Positions 1 to 7,509 of a stretch of 64,000 bases of DNA are shown here, in pieces. This DNA is from Kocuria salsicia. GTDB taxonomy: Bacteria; Actinomycetota; Actinomycetes; Actinomycetales; Micrococcaceae. The notes beneath the pieces were generated by a model. The model was not told the DNA's origin and did not search any database. It saw only the letters and a program-made list of their open reading frames with translations. The first letter of the stretch is position 1. Each line of letters starts with the position of its first letter. A program made the translations under genes and the position numbers. The stretch lies in contig NZ_VELE01000001.1 of NCBI RefSeq assembly GCF_007681555.1, forward strand, positions 992,001 to 1,056,000. Direction: 5' to 3'.

Positions 1-814
1 TGTCCAGGTTCATGTGGATCCGCCGTAGCACCAGCGAGGTGCCGTTCTCGATCCAGGGCGTGAAACCGTCCCGGCCGTAGACCACCTGCTCGTGGTCCTC
101 CTCCCCCGGGTAGGGGTTGGAGGTGCCGTCCACCTGGCCGAAGAGGTTGCGCATGCTCTGCCCGTCCGGGGTGGCGCCCACCGTGTTGCGGAAACCGTCC
201 TGCACCCACCGCACGCTCGCGAACGAGCGGACGTCCTTGAGCAGCACGCGCTGGGCGTGGGCCATGGTCAGGCGGTCGTCGCAGCACAGCTGCAGCAGCA
301 GGTCCCCCTGGTTCCAGGCGTCCTGCAGCCTGTCCACCCCGAAGGCGGGCAGGGGCCGCAGCCACCCCGGGGCGCGGGAGCGGTCGACCAGCGAGACCGC
401 GCGCGGGCCGAAACCCACGGTCACGGTGAGGCGTGACGGGTTCTCCGCGAGCCACGGCTCCTGGTCGTTGACGGGCGCCTGCCCCTGCGTGAGCGCCGAG
501 GCGTCGTCCGTGAGCACGCGCAGCAGCCGTCGCATCGACTCGTGGGTGGCCGCGGCGTCGAGGTCCAGGGCCACGAACGCGCAGAACGCCTGCGGCAGCG
601 TGGCCACTCCCGCCTGCCGGGCACCGTGGAACGGCTCGACGCGCTGCCCGGGGCGGGTCTCGTCCCGCGCAGCCGCAGACCAGGGAGCCTGCCCACCCAC
701 GACGGCCGCGGAGACGGCGCCGATGCCGGTCGCACCGGCGCCGGCGACCGCGCCCGTGAGCAGCGACCGCCGGCTCCAGCCCGAGGGCTTCACTGGCACC
801 CGATCAGCCGGCAT
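1..814 (-). CDS. DyP-type heme peroxidase, Tat-exported (3' end outside window)
   Basis: Partial: the first 271 residues are in the window and the C-terminal part, with the proximal heme histidine, lies beyond base 1. The N-terminus carries a twin-arginine signal (SRRSLLTG followed by an Ala/Gly-rich stretch). Around residues 225-240 there is the family motif GQVDGTSNP (the GxxDG motif whose Asp acts on the distal heme side). DyP peroxidases oxidise phenolics and dyes or act in metal handling with H2O2. The ATG overlaps the end of the PCuAC gene by 11 bases, so the two are probably translationally coupled. In Streptomyces lividans a Tat-exported DyP works with extracellular copper chaperones, so a copper-linked role fits better than EfeB iron uptake; no efeU or efeO is seen here. 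Family call firm, role inferred. Confidence 0.9.
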   Translation of the reverse strand, partial: MPADRVPVKPSGWSRRSLLTGAVAGAGATGIGAVSAAVVGGQAPWSAAARDETRPGQRVEPFHGARQAGVATLPQAFCAFVALDLDAAATHESMRRLLRVLTDDASALTQGQAPVNDQEPWLAENPSRLTVTVGFGPRAVSLVDRSRAPGWLRPLPAFGVDRLQDAWNQGDLLLQLCCDDRLTMAHAQRVLLKDVRSFASVRWVQDGFRNTVGATPDGQSMRNLFGQVDGTSNPYPGEEDHEQVVYGRDGFTPWIENGTSLVLRRIHMNLD

Positions 815-1595
815 GGCATTCCGGGAGCGCGGAGGAGGACGGCGAGCTCATGTCCATGCCCGCGTGCGAGGAGCCGGAGCCCTCCGTGCTGCCACCGGAC
901 GAGTGTTCGTGGCCGGAGTGCTCCGCGTACTCGGAGCTCCCTGCGGACGCCTCCGGGCTCGCTGAGGACATGTCCATGGCCTCGTGGGAATTCGAGGAGC
1001 CGCTCGCGTCCTCGCCCGGTGTGTACTCCTCCTTGGCACCCGAGTAGTCGCGCACCGGGACCGTGACCGTCTTGGTCCCGGCGTCCGAGTGCAGCTGCAG
1101 CGTGAGGTCTGCCCCCGCCTTCAGCGAGCAGGTGAGGTCCATGAGCATGATGTGGTTCCCACCAGGTTCCAGGGCGGTGCTCTTGCCCGCGGGAATCGTG
1201 AAGCCGCCATCCTTCTGGCGCATGGTGGTGGAACCGCTCGTGCTGTCTGTGACCGTCTCGTGCAGCTGGACGGAACCGGCCGTTCCGTCCGCGCTGGCCC
1301 CGGTGACGGTCACGTCCTTGTCCGAGGTGTTGGTGAGCGTGCCGAAGGCGGCGGTCGTTCCCGAGTCCGCGGCCTTCGCCCAGCCGTTGTCGAGCGTCAG
1401 CGGCGCGTCCGAGGCGCTCTGGGAGGCGGACGGGGACGACTCCGCGCCGCCGCCGGAGGCCGAGCAGCCGGTCAGTGTCGCGAGACCGATCCCGAGTGCC
1501 GCCACCGCAGCGAACGCGCGGTGGGCGAGCGGCGGGGTGGCTCCCGCGCGACGCCCGGCTGTGGAGGTGGTTGTCGTGTTGTTGTCCAGGTTCAT
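804..1595 (-). CDS. PCuAC-type copper chaperone lipoprotein
   Basis: A 263-residue secreted lipoprotein. The start chosen is the ATG preceded by GAGGAA; a longer frame upstream lacks support. Residues 25-48 form a lipoprotein signal with lipobox LTGC. The core holds the PCuAC copper-site pattern: a His in QLHET, a Met about 13 residues on, then HIML after a further 22 residues, matching H(M)X10-13MX21-22HXM. The C-terminal 70 residues are Ser-rich with His/Met clusters (HEAMDM, HSGHEH, HAGMDM), likely extra copper-binding sites. PCuAC proteins hold Cu(I) outside the membrane and pass it to cuproenzymes such as cytochrome oxidase. It lies between copC and the DyP gene, all on the minus strand. 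Confidence 0.9.
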   Translation of the reverse strand: MNLDNNTTTTSTAGRRAGATPPLAHRAFAAVAALGIGLATLTGCSASGGGAESSPSASQSASDAPLTLDNGWAKAADSGTTAAFGTLTNTSDKDVTVTGASADGTAGSVQLHETVTDSTSGSTTMRQKDGGFTIPAGKSTALEPGGNHIMLMDLTCSLKAGADLTLQLHSDAGTKTVTVPVRDYSGAKEEYTPGEDASGSSNSHEAMDMSSASPEASAGSSEYAEHSGHEHSSGGSTEGSGSSHAGMDMSSPSSSALPECHAG

Positions 1596-1799
1596 GGTGT
1601 TCCTCGTGGAAGTTGGGGTCCGGTTCGGACGCGGCACAACGGCGGTGCGAGCGACCCGTCGGGGCCTGCCGTGCGGCGTCGGCCAACCGGGCCGGCGTGG
1701 GCCGGGCGGGCGGCGGACGCGGGGTGCGCGGTGCGCGCGTGCCCGGCGGTGTGCGAACCGGGGAGGGGTGGATGGTGGCCGGAGCCGCGGCACGGCCGC

Positions 1800-1833
1800 G
1801 CTCCAGGATCAGCTGAGCTCCGGGATCAGCCGA
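1800..1833. repeat. 17-bp imperfect tandem duplication
   Basis: Two adjacent 17-base copies (1800-1816 and 1817-1833) differ at two positions; each contains the core GGATCAGC. They sit in the 263-base gap between the end of copC and the start of the PCuAC gene. No promoter or terminator is clear around them. Function unknown. Confidence 0.5.
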
Positions 1834-1858
1834 GCGCCGGAGCAGCGCGGCCGGCGGA

Positions 1859-2584
1859 TCAGCGCTGCCGGGGGCGGGTGGCGAAGGCCAGCACCACCAG
1901 CAGCAGCACCAGGGCCACGACGCCCCCGATGACCGGCAGCACCCAACCCGGCACGCCCGTGCCGCTCACAGGCTGCTGTGAGTCGTCGGACCCCCCCGCC
2001 TGCCCGGACGCCGAGGCCACCGGGGCGGGGGACGCCGTGGAACCGGCGCCCTCGCCAACGTCGTACGTGAAGGTTCCCTCGATCGGGTGGCCGTCCCGGG
2101 AGACGACCCGCCACGTGACGGTGTAGGTCTCGTCCCCGTCCCCGCCCTCGCGCAGCGGCTGCGAGACCTTCGTCTTCTGCACGGCCAGCGTGCCGCGGGT
2201 GATGTCCGTCCCGTGCGAGTCCGTGACCCGGACCTCGCTGCCGATGTCCTGGATGTCGCCGGAGAACGTCAGCTCCAGCGTGGTCGGGGCCTTCTCGATG
2301 CTCGAGCCCGCCGCGGGGTTCGTGCTCACGAGCTCGTCGTGGGCGCTCGCCGGAGCGGCCGTGGCCAGCACGAGGAAGATCGCCACGAGGCCTGCGAGGA
2401 GCACGGGCACGACGGCGCGGGGCCCCCCGGGCGCGGCGGCGGCACCTGCCGCCGCCTGCGAGCTGACAGGGACGGGCGTGGAAGCCCCGTCGACGCCCGT
2501 CACCGGTGTGGTGCGGGCTGCTCGGGTGCGACGGGCATGGGCGGTGTGGACCGGGGGTGTGTGGCGGGAGTTCATGTGTTCCAT
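1859..2584 (-). CDS. CopC/YobA-family copper-binding protein with C-terminal membrane anchor
   Basis: 241 residues from the ATG preceded by AGGAGA; a second in-frame ATG three codons on has no ribosome site. An N-terminal stretch of about 60 polar residues leads to a hydrophobic signal (PVLLAGLVAIFLVLA) ending at APASA, so that the mature protein begins with the copper-ligand histidine of AHDELV. The CopC beta-sandwich follows to about residue 185, with the conserved end pattern RDGHPIEGTFTYDV. A Ser/Gly-rich linker and one transmembrane helix (WVLPVIGGVVALVLLLVVLAF) anchor it. CopC proteins bind Cu(II) in the periplasm or cell-wall space. A CopD domain is absent from this protein. Confidence 0.92.
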   Translation of the reverse strand: MEHMNSRHTPPVHTAHARRTRAARTTPVTGVDGASTPVPVSSQAAAGAAAAPGGPRAVVPVLLAGLVAIFLVLATAAPASAHDELVSTNPAAGSSIEKAPTTLELTFSGDIQDIGSEVRVTDSHGTDITRGTLAVQKTKVSQPLREGGDGDETYTVTWRVVSRDGHPIEGTFTYDVGEGAGSTASPAPVASASGQAGGSDDSQQPVSGTGVPGWVLPVIGGVVALVLLLVVLAFATRPRQR

Positions 2585-2695
2585 GGGATGTGTCTCTCCT
2601 GCGCCGGGAGGCGCGAGTGTGCCGCGCGGGGCGGCTGGGCTGCAATTGGATGCTCCGGATGGCATCGACGCTGCACGACGGGCTGCGCCGGACGC

Positions 2696-3292
2696 CTACG
2701 CGGCGGCCGGCGGCCCGCGGTACCCGCACAGGCTGGAGAGCAGCAACTGGTCCGACAGGGCCCGAGGGGAGCTCCAGGATGTCCGCCGGGGAACCGGCGG
2801 GAGCACGGGCCGCGGGAGCAGGTTGAGCAGCCGCAGCACCCGCAGCGAGCAGGCGGCGAGCAGGCGCACGACAGCCACCTCACCGTGGCGCAGCAGCGCG
2901 TAGGTCGCGAGTGCGGCGAGCACGTGCGCCGCGAGCATGGCACCGCTGTGGTGGGTGACCGGTGGCACGGAGGTGAGCAGCTGCTGCGGCTCCTCCAGTG
3001 CGGCCGTGCCGTGGTGGTGCGTGCGCGTCGCCGCGTGCACCATGGCCCCGGACTGGGCGAAGAGCAGGTGCAGCAGCAGCTGGCTGACAGCCACGCTGGC
3101 CGCCACGCCCGCGCGGGACAGCGCCCGCCCGGAGAGCAGCATGCACACCGGGGCCGCGAGACACGTGGACAGGGCGATCACCAGCGGTGGGGGCCAGGTT
3201 CCATCCAGGGCGGCGTGGGAGCCCGCGGCCAGCGTGGTGCCCAGCAGCGCCGCGCTCCAGCCGCGGGCAAGTCGGCGTGCGCGAGGGGACAC
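2696..3292 (-). CDS. Histidine-rich integral membrane protein of the copper cluster
   Basis: 198 residues. A GTG at 3292 is chosen because GGAGGT lies five bases upstream; the frame is open further up to 3418 but has no site there. About four hydrophobic helices are visible. Extracytoplasmic-looking loops carry histidines (THHHGTAA, THHSGAM), and the middle helices contain several Met, Cys and His. I do not recognise a named family. Position as first gene of the copC-PCuAC-DyP run and the His/Met content suggest a part in copper delivery or sensing, but that is inferred from context only. It is separated from copC by 111 bases. Confidence 0.72.
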   Translation of the reverse strand: MSPRARRLARGWSAALLGTTLAAGSHAALDGTWPPPLVIALSTCLAAPVCMLLSGRALSRAGVAASVAVSQLLLHLLFAQSGAMVHAATRTHHHGTAALEEPQQLLTSVPPVTHHSGAMLAAHVLAALATYALLRHGEVAVVRLLAACSLRVLRLLNLLPRPVLPPVPRRTSWSSPRALSDQLLLSSLCGYRGPPAAA

Positions 3293-3430
3293 CGAACACC
3301 TCCGGGACTGGCTGCGGGACAGGACAGGGACTCCCATTATGCGCCACTCCAGGCGCGCGGTACGAACCTTCCCGGGGTGTGGCGCGGTCCGTGCCGTACC
3401 GGAAATGTGCCGCGTCATGGCGCACGCAAA

Positions 3431-3463
3431 GGGACCGTCCGCGCGGATGCGCGAACGGTCCCT
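3431..3463 (-). terminator. Rho-independent terminator of the HU gene
   Basis: An inverted repeat (GGGACCGT / ACGGTCCC, with inner GCGC pairing) lies 38 bases after the HU stop and is followed on the minus strand by TTTG. Confidence 0.75.
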
Positions 3464-3500
3464 TGAACAGTCACGGGTACGGGACCCGTGCCAGCCTGTC

Positions 3501-3785
3501 TCACTTGGAGGAGACGGCAGCCTTCAGCTTGGAGCCGGCGGTGAGCTTCACACCGTGGCCGGCGGGAATCTGGATAGCCTCGCCGGTCTGCGGGTTGCGG
3601 CCCTGGCGAGCGGCACGGTCCGTGCGCTCGACGGAGAGCCACCCCGGGATCGTGATCTTCTCGCCCTTGGAGACGGAGCTCTCGAAGACCTCGAAGAGGG
3701 AATCCAGCACGCCGTTGACGGCGGCCTGGGTGTTGCCGGACTTCTCGGCAACCTCGGCGACGAGTTCACTGCGGTTCATAGCCAT
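3501..3785 (-). CDS. hup: HU-family nucleoid DNA-binding protein
   Basis: 94 residues, the normal HU length. Start at the ATG eight bases after AGGAGG; a second ATG two codons on is possible. The sequence begins MNRSELVAEVAEKSG after MA, and has the dimer core (GVLDSLFEVFE), the strand GEKITIPGWLSVE and the DNA-arm region with GRNPQTGEAIQIPA, where the Pro at the arm tip is typical. It lacks the long Lys/Ala tail found on HU of mycobacteria and streptomycetes type 2, so it is a short HU. It follows rpsN by 78 bases on the same strand and ends in a clear terminator, so it may be co-transcribed with rpmB-rpmG-rpsN. Confidence 0.95.
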   Translation of the reverse strand: MAMNRSELVAEVAEKSGNTQAAVNGVLDSLFEVFESSVSKGEKITIPGWLSVERTDRAARQGRNPQTGEAIQIPAGHGVKLTAGSKLKAAVSSK

Positions 3786-3863
3786 GTGCTTGTCCTCCTG
3801 GACTGGGTTGGCGATCTCTCGGAAGGGACTACCGAGGGGCGGGAGGCCCCTCACGGTGAGAAA

Positions 3864-4169
3864 TTACCAGCTTGACTTGTAGATGCCGGGCAGTTCGCCG
3901 CGGTGAGCCATGTCGCGGAAGCGCACACGGGAGATCCCGAAGCGCTGGAAGGTGCCGCGGGGACGGCCGTCGATCTGGTCGCGGTTGCGCACACGGATCG
4001 GGGAGGCGTCACGGGGCAGCTTCTGCAGGCCCAGACGGGCCTCTTCACGGGCCTCGGGGGACGCGTTCTCGTCCACGAGGGTCTTCTTCAGCTCTGCGCG
4101 CTTGGCGGCGTAGCGCTCAACGATGACCTTGCGCTGCTCGTTCTTGGCGATTTTGGACTTCTTGGCCAT
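3864..4169 (-). CDS. rpsN: 30S ribosomal protein S14, zinc-independent form
   Basis: 101 residues starting [13 protein letters not shown]. This is the longer S14 type without any CxxC zinc ribbon; the conserved end [12 protein letters not shown] is present. S14 sits in the head of the small subunit. In actinobacteria this cysteine-free form is usually carried with cysteine-free L33 and L28 and is often induced on zinc starvation by loss of Zur. The start codon lies four bases after the rpmG stop, so translation is probably coupled. Confidence 0.97.
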   Translation of the reverse strand: MAKKSKIAKNEQRKVIVERYAAKRAELKKTLVDENASPEAREEARLGLQKLPRDASPIRVRNRDQIDGRPRGTFQRFGISRVRFRDMAHRGELPGIYKSSW

Positions 4170-4173
4170 GGAT

Positions 4174-4341
4174 TCAGCGCTCCTCGCGGAAATCGACGTG
4201 CTTGCGGACCACCGGGTCGTACTTCTTCATGACGAGGCGGTCGGGGTTGTTACGGCGGTTCTTGCGGGTGACGTAGGTGAACCCGGTGCCGGCCGTGGAC
4301 TTGAGCTTGATGATGGGACGTACATCCTTGTCCTTAGCCAT
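4174..4341 (-). CDS. rpmG: 50S ribosomal protein L33, zinc-independent form
   Basis: 55 residues, [20 protein letters not shown] onwards, with the family end [15 protein letters not shown]. It contains no cysteine, unlike the zinc-ribbon L33 paralogues. It starts one base after the rpmB stop codon (TGA-G-ATG), and is the middle gene of rpmB-rpmG-rpsN. Short length explains why an upstream in-frame extension exists; the extension has no support. Confidence 0.97.
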   Translation of the reverse strand: MAKDKDVRPIIKLKSTAGTGFTYVTRKNRRNNPDRLVMKKYDPVVRKHVDFREER

Positions 4342-4342
4342 C

Positions 4343-4579
4343 TCAGATCTTCTCCCCACGTGCGATGAGTTCGTTGACCACGGCGTCGATGCCGCGGGCA
4401 TCGATGACCTTGATGCCCTTCGCGCTCAGGTTGAGCGTGACGTTGCGACGCAGCGAGGGCACCCAGTAACGCTTCTTCTGGATGTTCGGGTTCCACCGGC
4501 GCTTCGTGCGGCGGTGCGAGTGCGAGATGCTGTGGCCAAAGCCCGGCTGGGCCCCGGTCACCTGGCAGTGCGCTGCCAT
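4343..4579 (-). CDS. rpmB: 50S ribosomal protein L28
   Basis: 78 residues beginning MAAHCQVTG, with the L28 core [20 protein letters not shown]. Only one cysteine is present, so it is the form that cannot hold zinc. GGAGGAGAACACT precedes the ATG, an excellent ribosome site. First gene of the ribosomal-protein run; two promoters with 17-base spacers lie 240-330 bases upstream, giving a leader of roughly 230 bases from the nearer one. Confidence 0.97.
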   Translation of the reverse strand: MAAHCQVTGAQPGFGHSISHSHRRTKRRWNPNIQKKRYWVPSLRRNVTLNLSAKGIKVIDARGIDAVVNELIARGEKI

Positions 4580-4817
4580 AGTGTTCTCCTCCAATGTCCA
4601 ATGTCGACGAAATGACGGCACGCATGGCGGCCGCCGGGCGGTGTTCCGCCAGCGGCCGTGGCCACGAGTGGTCCGTCACCTCAAGAAAATGCCACCGTTC
4701 GCGCGCCGGGCGTGATGTGCTCTTACCCCGCGGCAGTACCGGTCAGGGCACTCGCTACGACGAAGACGGTGAAGATCTAGGCGCCGGTAGATGGACTCCA
4801 CCACACGACAGCCTTAG

Positions 4818-4846
4818 ATTCTAGGCTTCTACGGACTCTCTCGCAA
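4818..4846 (-). promoter_or_regulatory. Promoter proximal to rpmB-rpmG-rpsN
   Basis: On the minus strand TTGCGA (4841-4846), a 17-base spacer and TAGAAT (4818-4823) form a good vegetative promoter. Transcription would start near 4810. Confidence 0.65.
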
Positions 4847-4882
4847 ATTTGAAACGGAAACAGTGCGATTGAGCGCCCCTCG

Positions 4883-4911
4883 ATTCTAGCCGGTGCGCCG
4901 CGATGCGCCAA
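4883..4911 (-). promoter_or_regulatory. Promoter distal to rpmB-rpmG-rpsN
   Basis: On the minus strand TTGGCG (4906-4911), a 17-base spacer and TAGAAT (4883-4888). The same -10 hexamer and spacing as the proximal promoter 65 bases downstream support a tandem arrangement. Confidence 0.6.
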
Positions 4912-5074
4912 TTCGCGGGCCTCGCAGCGGAGTTTGGCACAGAATCCGCCCCCCCCGGGGGCTCACCCTCGGGTGGCCCGGGGCGCAGAGACGAGTGTGG
5001 GGGGGGGCGACCCGTCCATGACCCGGCTCACCACCCCGACACACCTTCTTCGGCCCATCTCCTCACCCAGGAGA

Positions 5075-5098
5075 TTAGGGAAGACTTATCTTACCTAA
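5075..5098. promoter_or_regulatory. 24-base palindrome resembling an iron-repressor box
   Basis: Outer half-sites TTAGG and CCTAA and inner AAGA and TCTT pair exactly around CTTA, with one unmatched base in each arm. The outer half-sites equal those of the DtxR/IdeR box, but they are spaced five bases wider than the 19-base consensus. It lies 41 bases beyond the malQ stop and about 165 bases before the rpmB promoters. Regulator and target are unknown; a weak malQ terminator is the alternative. Confidence 0.4.
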
Positions 5099-5139
5099 TT
5101 CATCCAGGGGGGCAACCCTCCCTGCCACCCGCCCTTGCC

Positions 5140-7386
5140 TCAGGACTCCGGCGTGGCAGCACGGAACGGGTCCGCGATGTCGCGGTGCTCGGGCTGCTTG
5201 GGGGCCCGAGAGGTGACCTTGGGGTCCCTCCGGTGCGTGCCGAGAGCCTCGTTGACCACGTCCACGAGCTTGTTCACGCGCTCCATCCGTGGCAGGTTCT
5301 CGAGCATCACGGGCCGGCCGTCCGAGTCCGCGAGCGGCACCCGCCAGTTCGGGTACTCGTCGCTCGTACCGGGCTGGTTCTGGATCCGCTTCTCCCCCAC
5401 GGCGTCCACCAGGGAGACGTTGAGCAGCAGCGAGGGGGCATCGCACAGGTAGCGGTAGAGCGCCTCGATCTTCTCCTCCTGCCCGGACTCCTCACCGTGC
5501 GGGAGGTAGCCAGCGTCCGCCACCGCGGTGAAGAACGTCTCGAGCTGGCGCCGGGCGTCCTCCCGCTCCTCCTCCGGGGAGCGGGCGAGCAGGCCCAGCT
5601 TTTCGCGCAGCTCCAGCTGCACTCCCTCGAGGTAGCCGGCCGTGGGCGGCAGGTCGTGGGTGTTGACCGAGGCCATGCACAGCTCCCGGTAGCGGGAGGG
5701 GTCCAGGGGCATGTCCCCGTCCATCTCGAACCACAGGATGGATGTCCCCAGCACACCCTTGCCCTCCAGGTACTCGCGCACGCTGTCCTCGACGGTGCCC
5801 AGGTCCTCGCCCACCACGATCACGCCGGCGAGCTCGGCCTCGAGAGCCAGCACCCCCACCATGGCCTCGTGGTCGTAGTAGACGTATGTGCCGTCCGAGG
5901 CCTTGTTGCCGTCCGGGATCCACCACAGCCGGAACAGTCCGGCAACGTGGTCGATCCTCACTCCGCCGGAGTGGCGGAAGATGCTGCCCATCATCTGCCG
6001 CCACGGCCGGTAGCCGGCCTCCGCGAGCTTCTGCGGGTCCCACGGCGGCTGGCTCCAGTCCTGGCCGAGCTGGTTGTACATGTCCGCGGGGGCACCCACG
6101 CTCACACCCTGGGCCATGACATCCTGCAGGGCCCAGGCGTCCGCGCCGTGCTTGTGGACGCCCACGGCGAGGTCGTGCACCACGCCGATGTCCATGCCCG
6201 CCCGGTGGGCGGCGCGCTGGGCGGCCTCCAGCTGGTCGTCGAGCAGCCACTGCAGCCAGACGTGGAAGTTGATGCGGTGGCGCAGCCGGGAGCGCGCCTC
6301 CCGGGCGTACGGAGACTCGGGCGAGGCGGCGTCGCCCTCCCACAGGGGGCTGTCCTCCCCCAGCTCCTCGCGCAGCGCACACCACAGGGCGAAGTCCTGC
6401 AGCGGCTGCCCGCCCTGGGCCACGAAGGCCTCGAGCTGCTGCTGACGGTGGGGGGAGCGACGCACCGTGTAGAGCAGCTCGAGCGTCTTGAGCTTGGCGG
6501 CGAACGCGGAGTCGCGGTCGATCGTGGAGGGGTCCAGGACCGCCTTGCGCTCGATGGCCGCGAGCCGGTCCACGACCTCCCGGTCCGCCGGGCGCAGGTA
6601 CGGGAACTCGGCCACGTCCGCCACGCGCAGGTAGAGGGGGTTGAAGAAGCGGCGGCTCGAGGGCAGGTACGGAGAGGGCTCCACGGGCGGGACGGGCTCG
6701 GCGGCGTGCAGCGGGTTGATCAGCACGTAGTCGGCGCCCTGGACGCCGCTCACGGCTGCCAGGGACGCGAGGTCCGAGAGGTCCCCCACGCCCCAGGAGC
6801 GCGAGGAGACCACGGAGTACAGCTGGGCCATGTAGCCCCAGTGTCGGCTTCGGCGCAGCCGGTCCGTGGTGCTGAGGCGCTGCGGGGTCACGGCGACGTC
6901 GATCTCCGCGGACTCGCCCGAGCCAGTGGTGGCCTCCAGCCGGTACCAGCCCAGCGGCAGCCCCCCCGGCAGCGCGTGGGCCACCCGCTGCCGGCTCGTC
7001 CCGTCGACGCGGCGCATCTCGGGAGCCGTCCCCTGCGCGGGCCGCAGTTCCCAGACCTCGTCCGGATCGTCCTCGTGCCACAGCCGCACGCGCACGGTGT
7101 CCCCGTCGTCGAACGTCACCGGGACCGAGGCCGCGGCACCCGCCTCGGTTACGAGGACGGGCGGCAAGAGGGTGCGCCACGGCGCGGTCTCGCGCTCGGC
7201 CAGGCTGCGCCGCGCGGCGTCGTCGTCCGTGACGTCCGCTCCGAGCGCCGTGAGCACGCTGCGCAGCGTCTTCTCCGGGACGCTCACCGTCTCCCCGTCA
7301 AAGCCCTCATACTGCGTGGCCACCCGGTACTGCGTGGCCAGGCGCTGCATTGTGGTTTCCCCTGAATGTCCTGCGTTCTCCGGCAT
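5140..7386 (-). CDS. malQ: 4-alpha-glucanotransferase (amylomaltase, GH77)
   Basis: 748 residues from the upstream ATG; a start at 7350 (736 residues, AGGGG eight bases before) is an alternative. The protein has an actinobacterial N-terminal beta domain of about 150 residues, then the GH77 barrel: GVGDLSDL and DYVLINPLHA, RIDHVAGLFRLWW (with the catalytic nucleophile Asp of RIDH), VVGEDLGTV (acid/base Glu) and SVNTHDLPP (third Asp). It transfers maltodextrin chains between glucans and works with maltodextrin phosphorylase in maltose or glycogen use. It stands alone, divergent from the HAD gene by about 120 bases. Upstream ATG is preferred because TAGAGT ends six bases before it, as in other leaderless-looking genes here. 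Confidence 0.95.
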   Translation of the reverse strand: MPENAGHSGETTMQRLATQYRVATQYEGFDGETVSVPEKTLRSVLTALGADVTDDDAARRSLAERETAPWRTLLPPVLVTEAGAAASVPVTFDDGDTVRVRLWHEDDPDEVWELRPAQGTAPEMRRVDGTSRQRVAHALPGGLPLGWYRLEATTGSGESAEIDVAVTPQRLSTTDRLRRSRHWGYMAQLYSVVSSRSWGVGDLSDLASLAAVSGVQGADYVLINPLHAAEPVPPVEPSPYLPSSRRFFNPLYLRVADVAEFPYLRPADREVVDRLAAIERKAVLDPSTIDRDSAFAAKLKTLELLYTVRRSPHRQQQLEAFVAQGGQPLQDFALWCALREELGEDSPLWEGDAASPESPYAREARSRLRHRINFHVWLQWLLDDQLEAAQRAAHRAGMDIGVVHDLAVGVHKHGADAWALQDVMAQGVSVGAPADMYNQLGQDWSQPPWDPQKLAEAGYRPWRQMMGSIFRHSGGVRIDHVAGLFRLWWIPDGNKASDGTYVYYDHEAMVGVLALEAELAGVIVVGEDLGTVEDSVREYLEGKGVLGTSILWFEMDGDMPLDPSRYRELCMASVNTHDLPPTAGYLEGVQLELREKLGLLARSPEEEREDARRQLETFFTAVADAGYLPHGEESGQEEKIEALYRYLCDAPSLLLNVSLVDAVGEKRIQNQPGTSDEYPNWRVPLADSDGRPVMLENLPRMERVNKLVDVVNEALGTHRRDPKVTSRAPKQPEHRDIADPFRAATPES

Positions 7387-7392
7387 GGTCCC

Positions 7393-7398
7393 ACTCTA
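7393..7398 (-). promoter_or_regulatory. -10 hexamer of malQ (leaderless)
   Basis: TAGAGT on the minus strand ends six bases before the ATG at 7386; no clear -35. Confidence 0.4.
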
Positions 7399-7509
7399 GT
7401 CAGCGGGCCCTGGTCAGCGGGCGGGTGCCCCTCTGCGACAGCCCCGGGGACGACGCCGCCGCCCGCACCGTCCGCGGGCCGCGCCACCTCCGCGTGGTTG
7501 ACTGGGTGC

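Larger units (their letters stand above)
4580..5139. other. 560-base gene-free region between malQ and rpmB
   Basis: No open frame here looks like a gene. It holds two tandem minus-strand promoters (4818-4846, 4883-4911), a 24-base AT-rich palindrome (5075-5098) and the long leader of the rpmB transcript. Two adjacent copies of CATTGGA precede the rpmB ribosome site. No convincing Zur operator was found by eye. Confidence 0.7.

Noticed and set aside
4227-4679. Leader peptide frame overlapping rpmB and rpmG
   Set aside because: It runs through both genes in another frame and no ribosome site or regulatory hairpins support it.
4838-4866. AT-rich GTTTCCGTTTC segment upstream of rpmB as a Zur site
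   Set aside because: Not palindromic; it overlaps the -35 region and reads better as promoter sequence.
4903-7365. 820-codon open frame on the plus strand
   Set aside because: Antisense shadow of malQ; the minus-strand frame has all GH77 motifs.
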